Below are positions 17,501 through 26,001 of a stretch of 64,000 nucleotides of DNA, piece by piece (within the stretch, counting starts at the first letter, position 1; each line of letters starts with the position of its first letter). Location: assembly GCA_963974715.1 (NCBI GenBank), contig CAXBDK010000018.1, positions 1-64,000 on the forward strand. Reading direction: 5' to 3'. The notes beneath the pieces are model-generated. The model saw nothing but the letters and a program-made list of their open reading frames with translations, had not been told where the DNA came from and ran no database searches. The stretch comes from Sediminicola sp963974715. Lineage in GTDB: Bacteria; Bacteroidota; Bacteroidia; Flavobacteriales; Flavobacteriaceae. The position numbers were made by a program, and so were the translations under genes.

Positions 17501-17867
17501 CGTTGTTTATATCGATCACGGCGGCACCCGTATTCCATTTATCAATGGCTTCCACCCCCGCTATTTTGGAGACGTCCCTAAAATTAAAATCGCCCTGGTT
17601 CAGGTACAACTTGTTGGGCACCTGGTTACCGGTAAAAAAAAGGTCCGGTCTGCCATCATTGTTAAAATCGCCCACGGCGACCCCTCCCCCATTAAAGATA
17701 TATTCACTGGTAAGTATGTTAAAACTATCGGTCTCCACAATTTTATTGTTGAAGTCGATGCCCGACCGATCTGATGAAATTTGTGAAAATAAGGTATGTT
17801 CCCGTTCCTTGGAACAAGAAAGGGCCAGCAATGAAGCTACTGCAAGTAAAAAGGAATGTTTGATCAC
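14520..17867 (-). CDS. VCBS/FG-GAP and ASPIC-UnbV repeat lipoprotein
   Basis: A 1115-residue lipoprotein (signal with lipobox ALSC near residue 18) consisting of two VCBS/FG-GAP propellers joined by an ASPIC/UnbV domain. Calcium-loop motifs recur, for example DFNNDGRPD, DINNDSLLD, DFDKDGFLD, DLNYDGWPD, DVDNDGLKD and DLDNDGDLD. The ASPIC/UnbV segment (near 540-600) includes RGYLSTVQDLVHFGVG and IEILWPDGKFQ. Such proteins are commonly encoded next to SusC/SusD pairs in Bacteroidota and are thought to be surface-exposed binding proteins. Here it is the third gene of a susC-susD-VCBS series, but a terminator-like hairpin separates it from susD, so its expression may be lower or independent. Confidence 0.88.
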   Translation of the reverse strand: MIKHSFLLAVASLLALSCSKEREHTLFSQISSDRSGIDFNNKIVETDSFNILTSEYIFNGGGVAVGDFNNDGRPDLFFTGNQVPNKLYLNQGDFNFRDVSKIAGVEAIDKWNTGAAVIDINNDSLLDIYVCAAMYPTEKEKANILFVNQGMDENGVPIFKEMAREYGIADTGNSMNAAFVDFDKDGFLDLYVLNNVDLHILPANYREKITDGSSLSNDRLYRNNGDNTFTDVTMEAGITIEGYGLGIAVSDLNYDGWPDIYVSNDYLSNDILYINNGDGTFTDKISQYIKHQSKFSMGSDIGDFNNDGFLDILTLDMLGETNYRLKTTIKGTRYNDYYMNEKFGYDHQYMRNMLQMGQGPDTPYSEIGLMAGIAKTDWSWSPLFMDVDNDGLKDVLITNGFPRDITDLDFGEFNFNVRKYLGPSQILDSIPVIKIPNYAYRNQGNGQFKDVGKEWGLSIPSFSNGAAFADLDADGDLDYIVNNINDGAFLFKNNSETENKGNNNFVQLHLKGPRSNAAGLGTKIVVRYKDGSFQYYEHQLNRGYLSTVQDLVHFGVGKEKVIAAIEILWPDGKFQVLKDVNSNRSLKVNHDQAVSSATNGLAFPLAPKEYRPIYTEISDSIGVDYTHVEKDLVDFNAQRTLPHKLSQNGPCLAKGDINGDGHEDFIIGSSSGTSPMVFLQGSKGSFTGSPLFLDEENMGYEETGIALFDLDNDGDLDMYLVSGSNEFDLGSPYYTDRLMVNDGKGKFTMAKDKMPKINASGSVVRAEDFDGDGYTDLFVGGRTPFSQYPEPDSSYLLKNEKGVLVDVTEAYHKDLGKPGMVTDAIWADLDRDNLKDLVLVGEFMPVTIFMNRKDRFQRMEGTGLDQLSGWWECLLAEDFDNDGDLDLLAGNMGTNNLYRPSKERPVTMVVKDFDGNGSIDPIMFAYFRENFENAGSASYPVHFWGDLIGQSPMFRKKFDYFKQYANTSKNELFSAKELEGSRELVANHDRTSYFKNDGKGRFVIEELPWQVQSAPINCMIATKSETGARPEVLMIGNDFGNEVFIGRYDAFNGGVLSGDDKGGFGFKNAGESGFKVTGDGKDMILVQRSGGGHPYVVVTQNRGKVLVYTKVGPTE

Positions 17868-18013
17868 TGTTGCTGAATATTAATTAATAAAACTATGGGC
17901 TTTCGCCTGAACAAGATAAACCACTTTCCGATAAAAAAGAACCATTTGCATATGAAAACCGCTGGAGCGGATGGCGGGAACGGAGATAAATGGTCTTTCT
18001 TTGGCTCCCTAAA

Positions 18014-18050
18014 TTAAAAATAGGTTGCCAGTATACACCGGCAACCTATT
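18014..18050 (-). terminator. Intrinsic terminator downstream of susD-like gene
   Basis: Read on the minus strand, the perfect 11-bp stem aataggttgcc / ggcaacctatt (18040-18050 and 18019-18029) is followed by TTTTTAATTT. It lies 22 bases after the susD-like stop and 147 bases before the VCBS gene start, so it should stop or attenuate transcription between them. Confidence 0.7.
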
Positions 18051-18071
18051 ACATATATTTATAATACAGTA

Positions 18072-19799
18072 TTAAAATCCTTCATTTTGCTCCAAAATCC
18101 CACCACTTTGATCGATCGCATTGATCGGTATGGGAAATAGGTCATGTTTGGATTGGTAAGTGCCAAATTTGGATCCATAACCGGATTGATCTAAATCCGC
18201 AGCTTCATTTTGGATGTAGGTATTGATGGTGGGTTCGGCAATGCCCCATCTTCTAAGGTCAAATAACCTATGTCCTTCCATACCAAGTTCCAAACGGCGT
18301 TCAAAACGGATCGCCTGTCTGGCGAAATCCTGGCTTGGAAAAGAGCCGTAGAGCTCAATTTGATAATTGGCCGCATCCGTATCCGGAATAGGGACATCAT
18401 TTGCATCACGTGCCTGTACATAGGTCATATTCTTTGCCCTGTTTCGAACCCGGTTCACATAATCCAAGGCCAATGCCAAATCCGGGGCAGGCTTTTCAGC
18501 AGCTGCTTCCGCGGCCATCAACAATACATCGGCAAATCTCATGATGTTATAGTTGATGCCGGACCAGTCGGAGCCCCAACCACCGGTACCGCGGTTGGCA
18601 TCCACCTCATCCGCTTGATAGACGTTCTTTTTGGGCAGATAAGGTCCGGAAATATCACCAAAGGCCGCCCTTATCCATGCCTTGCCAGGGTTGTTGCCAA
18701 ACCCGTTGTAATCGATTCCCCTTCTACCAACTGTATAGTCCACCCGAGGGTCCAAAGGCCCTGAATGCGGTGTAAAGGCTTCATCACTGTTGATCCCATA
18801 ATCACTGGCCACATCACTTGCCGCGTAGGTCTCCAATAAAGGCAGTCCCGAACCGTCCGTTTGGTATGCATTCACCAGGTCTTGGGTAGGCTGATAAAAA
18901 CCGCAGCAGGTTTCGGGCTCTAATGGTCCTCCCCCAGGAAAGTTCAAGGTACCGGCCCCATTTCCGTTAAAGGAACGTCCATCATCCGATGAAAATTGGA
19001 TGGCGAACATGGACTCCGGCCCATTTTCCCCTGCGAAGTTGAAGTTGTTCACGAATTCTGCATTTAGCGAATAGGGACCATTGTTGATTACATCGTTGAA
19101 CAAAGGAAGCGCTTCATCATACTTGCCCTGATATAGGTACGCTTTTGCCAAGAAAGCCTTGGCAACCCACGAATTCGCCCGACCGAGGATAATATCGTCC
19201 CCCAACATATCGATTGCCGCTTGAAAATCCGCTTCAATTTCGGCCCAAATAGGACCAGGATTGGGTTGGTTGAATTCTTCGTTGACCAAATTTTCCACGG
19301 AAATGAAGGGCACGTTGCCCCAAAACTTTTGGAGTTCAAAATTAAAATAGCCCCTAAGAAAAAGGGCTTCCCCCTCTTGTTGCGTAAAATCGCCCTCAGG
19401 AATCTTACTGATAAGATCGATCACGGCATTAGCTCGGTTCACTCCGCCGAAAATCGCGCTCCATCTTCCCAAAAAGAAATTGTTACCGGTCTGCCAGTCC
19501 AAGGTCTCGATCTGGAACAAGGCGGTGTTGTCACCATCTTCACTGCCCCTATGGGCATCATCCGAAACCACATCGGCCCACCAGTTATCCCCGCCGGCCG
19601 CGACCCCTTCTCCCTGTCGGTTTACACGTTCCCCATCCATGGCGGAATAAGCAGCCGTTAATTTAAGGTTCACCCCTACCTCATTCTGTAAGTCCTCATC
19701 GGGAATATTGCCCACTGCGGGCTGTTCGGTAAAACTGTCGCTACAGGCCCATAGCAATAGACCTGCCAGTAAAGTTGAAAATATTATTTTCTTTTTCAT
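18072..19799 (-). CDS. SusD/RagB-family nutrient-binding lipoprotein
   Basis: A 575-residue outer-membrane lipoprotein of the SusD/RagB family, which forms the lid over a SusC-type transporter and captures the ligand. The signal peptide ends in the lipobox LLWAC (C19). The TPR-like N-terminal half includes LFLRGYFNFELQKFWG near 148-163, and the C-terminal half has the family features IRFERRLELGMEGHRLFDLRRW near 504-526 (cited by its first and last residues: IRFER and DLRRW) and LFPIPINAID close to the end. It starts 3 bases after the susC-like gene, a standard operon arrangement. The substrate cannot be read from sequence; no glycoside hydrolase lies in the operon. Confidence 0.93.
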   Translation of the reverse strand: MKKKIIFSTLLAGLLLWACSDSFTEQPAVGNIPDEDLQNEVGVNLKLTAAYSAMDGERVNRQGEGVAAGGDNWWADVVSDDAHRGSEDGDNTALFQIETLDWQTGNNFFLGRWSAIFGGVNRANAVIDLISKIPEGDFTQQEGEALFLRGYFNFELQKFWGNVPFISVENLVNEEFNQPNPGPIWAEIEADFQAAIDMLGDDIILGRANSWVAKAFLAKAYLYQGKYDEALPLFNDVINNGPYSLNAEFVNNFNFAGENGPESMFAIQFSSDDGRSFNGNGAGTLNFPGGGPLEPETCCGFYQPTQDLVNAYQTDGSGLPLLETYAASDVASDYGINSDEAFTPHSGPLDPRVDYTVGRRGIDYNGFGNNPGKAWIRAAFGDISGPYLPKKNVYQADEVDANRGTGGWGSDWSGINYNIMRFADVLLMAAEAAAEKPAPDLALALDYVNRVRNRAKNMTYVQARDANDVPIPDTDAANYQIELYGSFPSQDFARQAIRFERRLELGMEGHRLFDLRRWGIAEPTINTYIQNEAADLDQSGYGSKFGTYQSKHDLFPIPINAIDQSGGILEQNEGF

Positions 19800-19802
19800 T
19801 TT

Positions 19803-22800
19803 TTAAAATTTTAGATTGACCCCGAAGGAATAAATTGCAGCTAAAGGATAGTTGTTGTCGGAAACCCCAATAGTAAGGTTGTCTATGGCCCCGTTATCCA
19901 AAAATCTAGGTTGTAGTTCGGGATCGACACCGTCATAGCCGGTCAGCGTGAAAAGGTTGGTGCCCTGAAGATAAAAACGCACGCTATCCATTCCCAATAT
20001 ATTGGAAATCTGCTCATTAAAAGTATACCCGATCTGTAAGTTCTTCAGCCTCATATATGATCCATCCTCAACGAAGAACGAGTTTGCAGCTCCTTCATTG
20101 TTCGTTATACCCCTACTCAATGCAGGCAATTCTGCATCCAAATTAGTGGGGGTCCAAGAATCCAAGACCCTTACACTTCTGTTGGCATCAAAGAAAGATG
20201 GGAAGTCGGTATATACCTTTTCATTGTTGAAGATGTCGTTCCCTTGCGAACCTTGAAAGAAGGCAGACATATCAAAGCCCTTGTAACCAAAGGTCAGGTT
20301 GACCCCATAGGTGAAATCGGGGTGTGGTGACCCGATAAAGGTCCTGTCATCGTCATTGATCACCCCATCATCGTTAAGATCCCTGTATTGGAACCGTCCG
20401 ACCCCATCGGCAGGAGTGGCAAACCCTTGGCTTGCAGCTGCGGCCACTTCCGCTTCGGAAGCAAAGATGCCATCAACTATCCTTCCATAAAAGGAGGAAA
20501 TGGGTTGCCCCGCTTGGGTCCTGGTAACGGTACCCGTGGTCCTAAATCCTCCAAATCCCGTCTGGAAGGCACTGATCAGGTCGATCACTTCATTTTTATA
20601 ACTGGAGAAATTGATATCCACACCATAACTGAAGCCGGAATTGGTCTGGTCCGCATAACTTAAGGTAGCGTCCACACCCTTGTTCTCGATGGAACCTATG
20701 TTCACATAAGGGGGGGCGGCGTCTATGGATGTTGAACTATACAAACTTCCATTCTGACTGATCAAATCCTTTGTCGTAATGGTAAAATATTCTGCGGAAA
20801 GGTTCAATCTATTTTCAAAGAAACCCATTTCGATACCAAAGTTGGTCGTTTCACTGGTTTCCCATTTCAGATTGGGATTGCCCGCAGCCTGTAAAATGGC
20901 CCCTTGTGTAGCTCCCCCACTACCACTGTACACGTAATTGGCATATTGCTCACTTAGAACGGAAAAATTGACGGTAGGGTTATTTACGGGAAGTGTCTGG
21001 TTGCCCAACTGCCCCCATGATCCCTTGAGCTTTAACCTACTCATAAAATTATCGGCCGGCCAGAAATTTTCGTTACTTACCACCCATCCCGCACTAAAGG
21101 AAGGAAAAATATCACTTTTGTTGTCCCCTACAAAACGTGAGGATTCATCCTGACGAACGGTGGCCGTTAACAGGTAACGACCTGCGTAATTGTAGTTGAC
21201 GGTCCCGAACAGGGAATATAGCGAAGAGGCATTATCATAGGCGGATGCGACATTGGCCGCGCCCCCTCCATTGCTCAACAGGTAGTAATCGGGTGTTTCA
21301 AAGAAAAATCCGGTCCTGGAGATTTCCTTGCCCTTCCCCTGAACGGATAAGGCCTCTATACCCACTAGAGCATTGATACTGTGATCACCGAACGCCTTAT
21401 TGTAGCTCAAGGTATTGGTCCATACCCATTCGTAGGTATCCTGTTCGGCCTCGGTAAGTGTATTGGTCGCCAACGGTTCGGAGGATTCTGGGATCAAGGC
21501 CCTAAAACGCCTATCGTTGTATGCCCGTATGGAACCACCGATAGAAGTTTTGAACTGTAAACCATCCAAAATATCCAATGTGGCATATACATCCCCGAAC
21601 ACCCTAAAGGTCTTCCTGAAATCGTCCGCCTGTCTTGTTGCTTCCGCTACAGGGTTGTTAGGGTTTGAAAGACCGGTATCGTTACTGTAGTTGCCCCCAA
21701 AATTGCCCTCGTCATCATATACGGGGACCAGCGGAGACATCCTTGTGGCAAAATTATACCAAGACTGTCCTCCGCTCCTTCTGTCGAAAGAAATGTTGGT
21801 ATGTTGTCCGATCCGGACCCTATCGCCCACCTTAAATTCGGAATTCAATCGGGTAGAACCTCTTTTAAAGCCCGTATGGATCTGGATACCCTGACGGTTC
21901 AAATAACTGGCAGAAAAAAGGAATTTCGCTTTTTCGTTCCCGTTCTCCAAGGTAATGGAGGCATTTTGGGTAATTGCGGACCTATAGATCTCATCCACCC
22001 AATCGGTACCGTTTTGTTTTACGGTCATGCTGACTGGAGCCCCTTGTATGGTTTCGGGCACAACAGGACTCGCACCATTTCCATATTGGGGGTGCGAAGG
22101 GGTCACTCCATCATTTATCTGGCTTTGCCAAATCATTTCCCCATGTTGTCTTGCGTTCAGCATTTCCGGCAAATTGGTTGCCACCGAATATCCTGTGTAC
22201 ATGTCGAGCGACAGCTTTGCCGAATCCATATTATAACCACCGGTCTTGGTGGTGATGATCACAACACCATTGGAGGCCCTTGCCCCATAAATGGCCGCGG
22301 CACCGTCCTTAAGTACGTTCATCTGTTGGATATCCGCCGGGTTGATAGAGTTCAGAATACCGGGATCATCCGTTTGTACCCCATCGATAATATATAGCGG
22401 ATCGTTACTGTTGCCCGTGCCATATCCTCGGATACGTACTACCGGGGAAGAGCCTGGAACCCCATTATTGGTGATAGTGACCCCGGAAACCCTTCCCTGT
22501 AAGGCTTCTGCGGCATTGACGATAGGGGTCTTGGTAGCTTCCGCCACATTGACGGTACCTACGGAACCCGTAAGGTCTCCCCTTGTCTGTGTGCCATACC
22601 CCGTTACCACGACCTCATCCAAGGCAGCGGCATCCGTTACCATGGAAACATCGATAGTGGTATTTCCGTTTACGGGAATTTCCACGGTACTAAAACCCAC
22701 ATACGAAAAAATGAGGGTGGCATCGGAGGCGGCCGTTATGGTATAGTTGCCATCAAAATCCGCTTGGGTACCATTGGTGGTCCCTTTTACGATTACATTG

Positions 22801-23003
22801 GTCCCTGCCAAAGGGTTCCCCATATCGTCCAAAACGGTACCCGTAATGGTTTCTTGGTAAGGAGGTGCGGTTCCCTCCAAATCTGGCATTGCTGCCAATG
22901 CCGGCCAACCTATCAAGGTCAGCACCATTGACAAAAAGAAGGCTCGGCCCCTTTGAGCGGTATTCGCCCAATTCGCCAAAATCTGAAATTTGCTTGGATT
23001 CAT
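19803..23003 (-). CDS. SusC/RagA-family TonB-dependent receptor
   Basis: A 1066-residue outer-membrane transporter that imports ligands handed over by SusD, energised by TonB. After an N-terminal signal (cleavage near residue 38) comes a carboxypeptidase-regulatory-like domain (about 52-125: GTVLDDMGNPLAGTNVIVKG), the SusC signature with TonB box (LDEVVVTGYGTQ near 133-144), the plug (to about 255, with RIRGYGTG and DPLYIIDGVQ) and a 22-strand barrel ending in a terminal Phe (YSFGVNLKF). It is the first gene of the susC-susD-VCBS series and diverges from the GMC dehydrogenase gene. Confidence 0.95.
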   Translation of the reverse strand: MNPSKFQILANWANTAQRGRAFFLSMVLTLIGWPALAAMPDLEGTAPPYQETITGTVLDDMGNPLAGTNVIVKGTTNGTQADFDGNYTITAASDATLIFSYVGFSTVEIPVNGNTTIDVSMVTDAAALDEVVVTGYGTQTRGDLTGSVGTVNVAEATKTPIVNAAEALQGRVSGVTITNNGVPGSSPVVRIRGYGTGNSNDPLYIIDGVQTDDPGILNSINPADIQQMNVLKDGAAAIYGARASNGVVIITTKTGGYNMDSAKLSLDMYTGYSVATNLPEMLNARQHGEMIWQSQINDGVTPSHPQYGNGASPVVPETIQGAPVSMTVKQNGTDWVDEIYRSAITQNASITLENGNEKAKFLFSASYLNRQGIQIHTGFKRGSTRLNSEFKVGDRVRIGQHTNISFDRRSGGQSWYNFATRMSPLVPVYDDEGNFGGNYSNDTGLSNPNNPVAEATRQADDFRKTFRVFGDVYATLDILDGLQFKTSIGGSIRAYNDRRFRALIPESSEPLATNTLTEAEQDTYEWVWTNTLSYNKAFGDHSINALVGIEALSVQGKGKEISRTGFFFETPDYYLLSNGGGAANVASAYDNASSLYSLFGTVNYNYAGRYLLTATVRQDESSRFVGDNKSDIFPSFSAGWVVSNENFWPADNFMSRLKLKGSWGQLGNQTLPVNNPTVNFSVLSEQYANYVYSGSGGATQGAILQAAGNPNLKWETSETTNFGIEMGFFENRLNLSAEYFTITTKDLISQNGSLYSSTSIDAAPPYVNIGSIENKGVDATLSYADQTNSGFSYGVDINFSSYKNEVIDLISAFQTGFGGFRTTGTVTRTQAGQPISSFYGRIVDGIFASEAEVAAAASQGFATPADGVGRFQYRDLNDDGVINDDDRTFIGSPHPDFTYGVNLTFGYKGFDMSAFFQGSQGNDIFNNEKVYTDFPSFFDANRSVRVLDSWTPTNLDAELPALSRGITNNEGAANSFFVEDGSYMRLKNLQIGYTFNEQISNILGMDSVRFYLQGTNLFTLTGYDGVDPELQPRFLDNGAIDNLTIGVSDNNYPLAAIYSFGVNLKF

Positions 23004-23612
23004 AAATAGTTAAATTTTAAGTCAGTTAATTATTCCATTTCAAGAACAATATTAATTAAAAATTAACAATTAACGGTATTTTAACATAAAATATTGAACG
23101 ATCAAAAAATTAACACTTAATAAATTAAGGATGTATATATGTTAAAATTTTAAAAATCCCAGTATTGGCGAGCACTTTCGAGCTTTTGTTTCAGTTCCCT
23201 TTTCTATTTTACCCTGTTGCATATCGGTCGAATTTCCCGAGGAAACGACCTAGCAGCGATGAGAGGACGATGCCCTTAAAGTGCCTTAAGTCACAACATA
23301 ACCTCCAGAAGTAGGTTCAACTTCGCCTCTTTATTTTTTCCTTATGAAATGGAGTATATCTTTCCTATACCAAACCGTTCTAAAATTTTTCATACTTTAA
23401 ATTTTTAACGTACATTTTGGGATGTCAATAACAGGTAGGCGTCCGTAAAAAGAATAATCCAATGGATCCTCCGGGAATACCTTTACCATTTGGGAGCAGC
23501 CAAATAGCATATTTGAACGATAGTGGCCGTGAAATTTAAGTTCGGTCAAAAGAGTGTCGGCAAGACACTTGATAAGTTTTTTTGTACTATTGTAATTAAA
23601 AACAATATAAAA
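23004..23612. promoter_or_regulatory. Divergent intergenic region between susC-like and GMC genes
   Basis: The 609 bases contain no credible gene. The 120 bases next to susC are extremely AT-rich (runs such as attaattaaaaattaac), as is the stretch before 23613. A frame upstream of the GMC gene opens at 23523 with a GTG but has no family similarity, so I treat it as leader. Both promoters should lie here; I cannot place them precisely. Confidence 0.4.
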
Positions 23613-25319
23613 ATGCCAAACTTTAATATTGATGCCGACCCGAAGCACACCTATGACGCCATTGTCATCGGTTCCGGAATAAGTGGCGGGTGGGCGGCCA
23701 AGGAACTTTGCGAAAAGGGCCTTAAAACCTTGGTCCTGGAACGGGGGGCCATTGTGGAACATCCCCAAGACTACACCACGGCCCATCTGGATCCTTGGGA
23801 TATGGAACTCCGTGGGGGACTGACCCCGGCATTACAAAAAAAACATTACAAGGCCATCCGTTCGGGCTTTATAGGGCAGGATACGGAACACTTTTTTGCC
23901 AACGATGAGGAGAATCCCTATACCGAGGTAAAACCGTTCCTTTGGATACGGGGCCACCAAATGGGAGGCAGGTCCCTATTATGGGGAAAACAGACCTACC
24001 GCTGGAGCGAACTGGATTTTGAGGCCAATGCCCAAGACGGCCACGGTGTGGACTGGCCCATCCGCTATAAGGACCTGGAACCTTGGTACACCTATGTGGA
24101 GAAGTTTGCAGGTATCAGCGGCGAACCCCTTGGTTTGCCGCAGCTTCCCGATAGCCATTTCCTTCCGCCCATGGAGATGAACTGTGTGGAAAAGCATCTC
24201 AAGCAGCGGTTCAAGGACGATTTCCCTCAGCGCCATATGATCATAGGTCGTGTCGCTCATTTGACCCAGCCCCTAAACGGGAGGGGACAGTGCCAGTATC
24301 GCAACAGATGTAGCCGGGGCTGTCCCTATGGGGCTTATTTTAGCAGCAATGCGGTTACGCTTCCCGCGGCCAATGTTACCGGGAACCTCACCTTTAGACC
24401 AAATTCCATTGTACAGTCGATCATGTACGACGAAACCAAAGGGAAGGCCTCGGGCGTGCGTATCATCGATGCCGAAACGAACGAAGCTATTGAATACAAG
24501 GCGAAGATAATCTTCTGCAACGCATCCACTTTGAGCACCACGCAGATCTTGTTGAATTCCACTTCAGATCGGTTCCCAAATGGAATGGGCAACGACAGTG
24601 GGGAACTGGGACATAATTTAATGGACCATACCTACCGTGTTGGGGCCGTGGGAAAGGTGGAAGGTTTTGAAAGTTCCTATTACAGCGGCCGCAGGCCCAA
24701 TGGAATCTATATTCCCCGCTATTGGAACATCGACGAAAAATCCAAAACCGATAAATTTTTACGGGGTTTTGGCTATCAGGGCGGGGGTTACCGTATGGGC
24801 AATAGCGAAGCCGCCAACCGCAAAGAGTTCGGGGCTGCCTATAAGGACAGCATCATGAAACCCGGTCCATGGGAATTCTTCATCACGGGGTTTGCGGAGT
24901 GTTTGCCCTACCATGGGAACAAGGTGTACCTTAATGGCGACGTAACGGACAAATGGGGGCAGCCCACGCTATCCATCGATTGTGAATACAAGGAAAACGA
25001 ATTGGCGATGAACAAGCAGATACGGGAGGATGCCGTAGAGATGTTGGAAAGGGCGGGACTGAAGAACGTCATGGGCTTCGACAACGAGCACGAGCCCGGA
25101 TATGGGGTACATGAAATGGGCACCGCCCGTATGGGGCGTGACCCCAAGACCTCCGTTCTGAACGGTACAAACCAGGTACATGCAGTAAAAAACGTCTTTG
25201 TAACCGATGGCGCCTGTATGACCTCCAATTCGTGTGTAAACCCATCGCTCACCTATATGGCCCTTACCGCCAGGGCCACCGATCACGCAGTGGCGGAACT
25301 CAACAAATTCAACATTTGA
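23613..25319 (+). CDS. GMC-family FAD-dependent sugar/alcohol dehydrogenase
   Basis: Catalytic subunit of a membrane- or periplasm-linked sugar dehydrogenase, 568 residues from the ATG at 23613. I prefer that start over an in-frame GTG 90 bases upstream because the family begins just before the FAD motif. The Rossmann motif is AIVIGSGISGGWAAKEL near 16-32. The substrate-binding part contains a cysteine-rich segment CQYRNRCSRGCPYGA. The C-terminal GMC motif includes GVHEMGTARMG with the probable catalytic His, and NSCVNPSLTYMALT. No signal peptide is seen. The next gene, 2 bases downstream, encodes the Tat-exported small subunit, so the pair is probably exported together. A cytochrome subunit is not adjacent. 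Confidence 0.92.
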   Translation: MPNFNIDADPKHTYDAIVIGSGISGGWAAKELCEKGLKTLVLERGAIVEHPQDYTTAHLDPWDMELRGGLTPALQKKHYKAIRSGFIGQDTEHFFANDEENPYTEVKPFLWIRGHQMGGRSLLWGKQTYRWSELDFEANAQDGHGVDWPIRYKDLEPWYTYVEKFAGISGEPLGLPQLPDSHFLPPMEMNCVEKHLKQRFKDDFPQRHMIIGRVAHLTQPLNGRGQCQYRNRCSRGCPYGAYFSSNAVTLPAANVTGNLTFRPNSIVQSIMYDETKGKASGVRIIDAETNEAIEYKAKIIFCNASTLSTTQILLNSTSDRFPNGMGNDSGELGHNLMDHTYRVGAVGKVEGFESSYYSGRRPNGIYIPRYWNIDEKSKTDKFLRGFGYQGGGYRMGNSEAANRKEFGAAYKDSIMKPGPWEFFITGFAECLPYHGNKVYLNGDVTDKWGQPTLSIDCEYKENELAMNKQIREDAVEMLERAGLKNVMGFDNEHEPGYGVHEMGTARMGRDPKTSVLNGTNQVHAVKNVFVTDGACMTSNSCVNPSLTYMALTARATDHAVAELNKFNI

Positions 25320-25321
25320 CC

Positions 25322-25915
25322 ATGGATAGGAGAACAGCTTTAAAATTTACTGGAAACATGACCGCTGCAGCGGTGGTGGGACCCTCCTTGCTTTCCCTTT
25401 TGCAATCGTGCAAAGAAGAGGCGCGGGTAAACTGGCAGCCCATGTTCCTGACCATGGGGGAGGCGGCATGTATTTCCAAAATAGTCGATATGGTGCTTCC
25501 ACGTACGGATACCCCCGGTGCCCTGGACGTGAAAGTCGATATTTTTATGGACAGGGCCTTTGCCAAACTGTACAATGCCGAAGGGCAAGATCGGATCCGA
25601 AACGAAATAGGAACGTTCAATGCAGATTGCAAAAGGGATTTTGGGGACCACTTTCTGGACCTCTCCGATGCGGATCGAATCAAGGTCCTGGAAAAAGCGG
25701 AGCAAGTCCCAGGCCAGTTCGGTAGCAGTGTCTGGGGTACCGGTGTAGGCCCGCAAGAACCGGTAGGTTTCTACCGCTCGCTGAAGTCCATGGCACTTTG
25801 GGCCTATTTTACATCCGAGGAAATTGGGGAAACGGTGCTGAGCTACGATCCCATACCGGGCGCCTACAATGGTTGTGTGCCCTTAAGCGAAGTTGGCAAT
25901 AAATGGAGCCTTTAA
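25322..25915 (+). CDS. Gluconate 2-dehydrogenase subunit 3 family protein
   Basis: Small subunit of a GMC sugar dehydrogenase, 197 residues from the ATG at 25322 (the longer frame from 25232 overlaps the upstream gene and is not needed). The start gives a Tat signal, MDRRTALKFTGN, a hydrophobic stretch and LLQSC near residue 29, which also resembles a lipobox. The rest matches the Gluconate_2-dh3 layout: LPRTDTPGALD near 57, and GFYRSLKSMALWAYFTSEE near the end. In related enzymes this subunit carries the folded catalytic subunit through the Tat system. The 2-base gap supports co-translation. Confidence 0.88.
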   Translation: MDRRTALKFTGNMTAAAVVGPSLLSLLQSCKEEARVNWQPMFLTMGEAACISKIVDMVLPRTDTPGALDVKVDIFMDRAFAKLYNAEGQDRIRNEIGTFNADCKRDFGDHFLDLSDADRIKVLEKAEQVPGQFGSSVWGTGVGPQEPVGFYRSLKSMALWAYFTSEEIGETVLSYDPIPGAYNGCVPLSEVGNKWSL

Positions 25916-25918
25916 AAG

Positions 25919-25993
25919 GAAGTGATTTGAATTTTTCTCAATTGGCTCAAAATAGCTAAGTTTCGCTTCAATCAAAAAAGATTAAATCACTTC
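25919..25993. promoter_or_regulatory. Inverted repeat before the Gfo/Idh gene
   Basis: The perfect 10-bp arms gaagtgattt (25919-25928) and aaatcacttc (25984-25993) bracket most of the 86-base gap. It may be a stem-loop or an operator-like site for a dimeric regulator; there is no T tract. Confidence 0.35.
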
Positions 25994-26001
25994 AATAAAA
26001 A

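Noticed and set aside
23523..23612. N-terminal extension of the GMC dehydrogenase from a GTG
   Set aside because: The extra 30 residues precede the normal family start, contain no signal peptide and come from AT-rich leader DNA. The ATG at 23613 fits the FAD motif position.
25232..25321. Longer start of the gluconate dehydrogenase subunit 3
   Set aside because: It would overlap the GMC gene and hide the Tat signal that begins at 25322.
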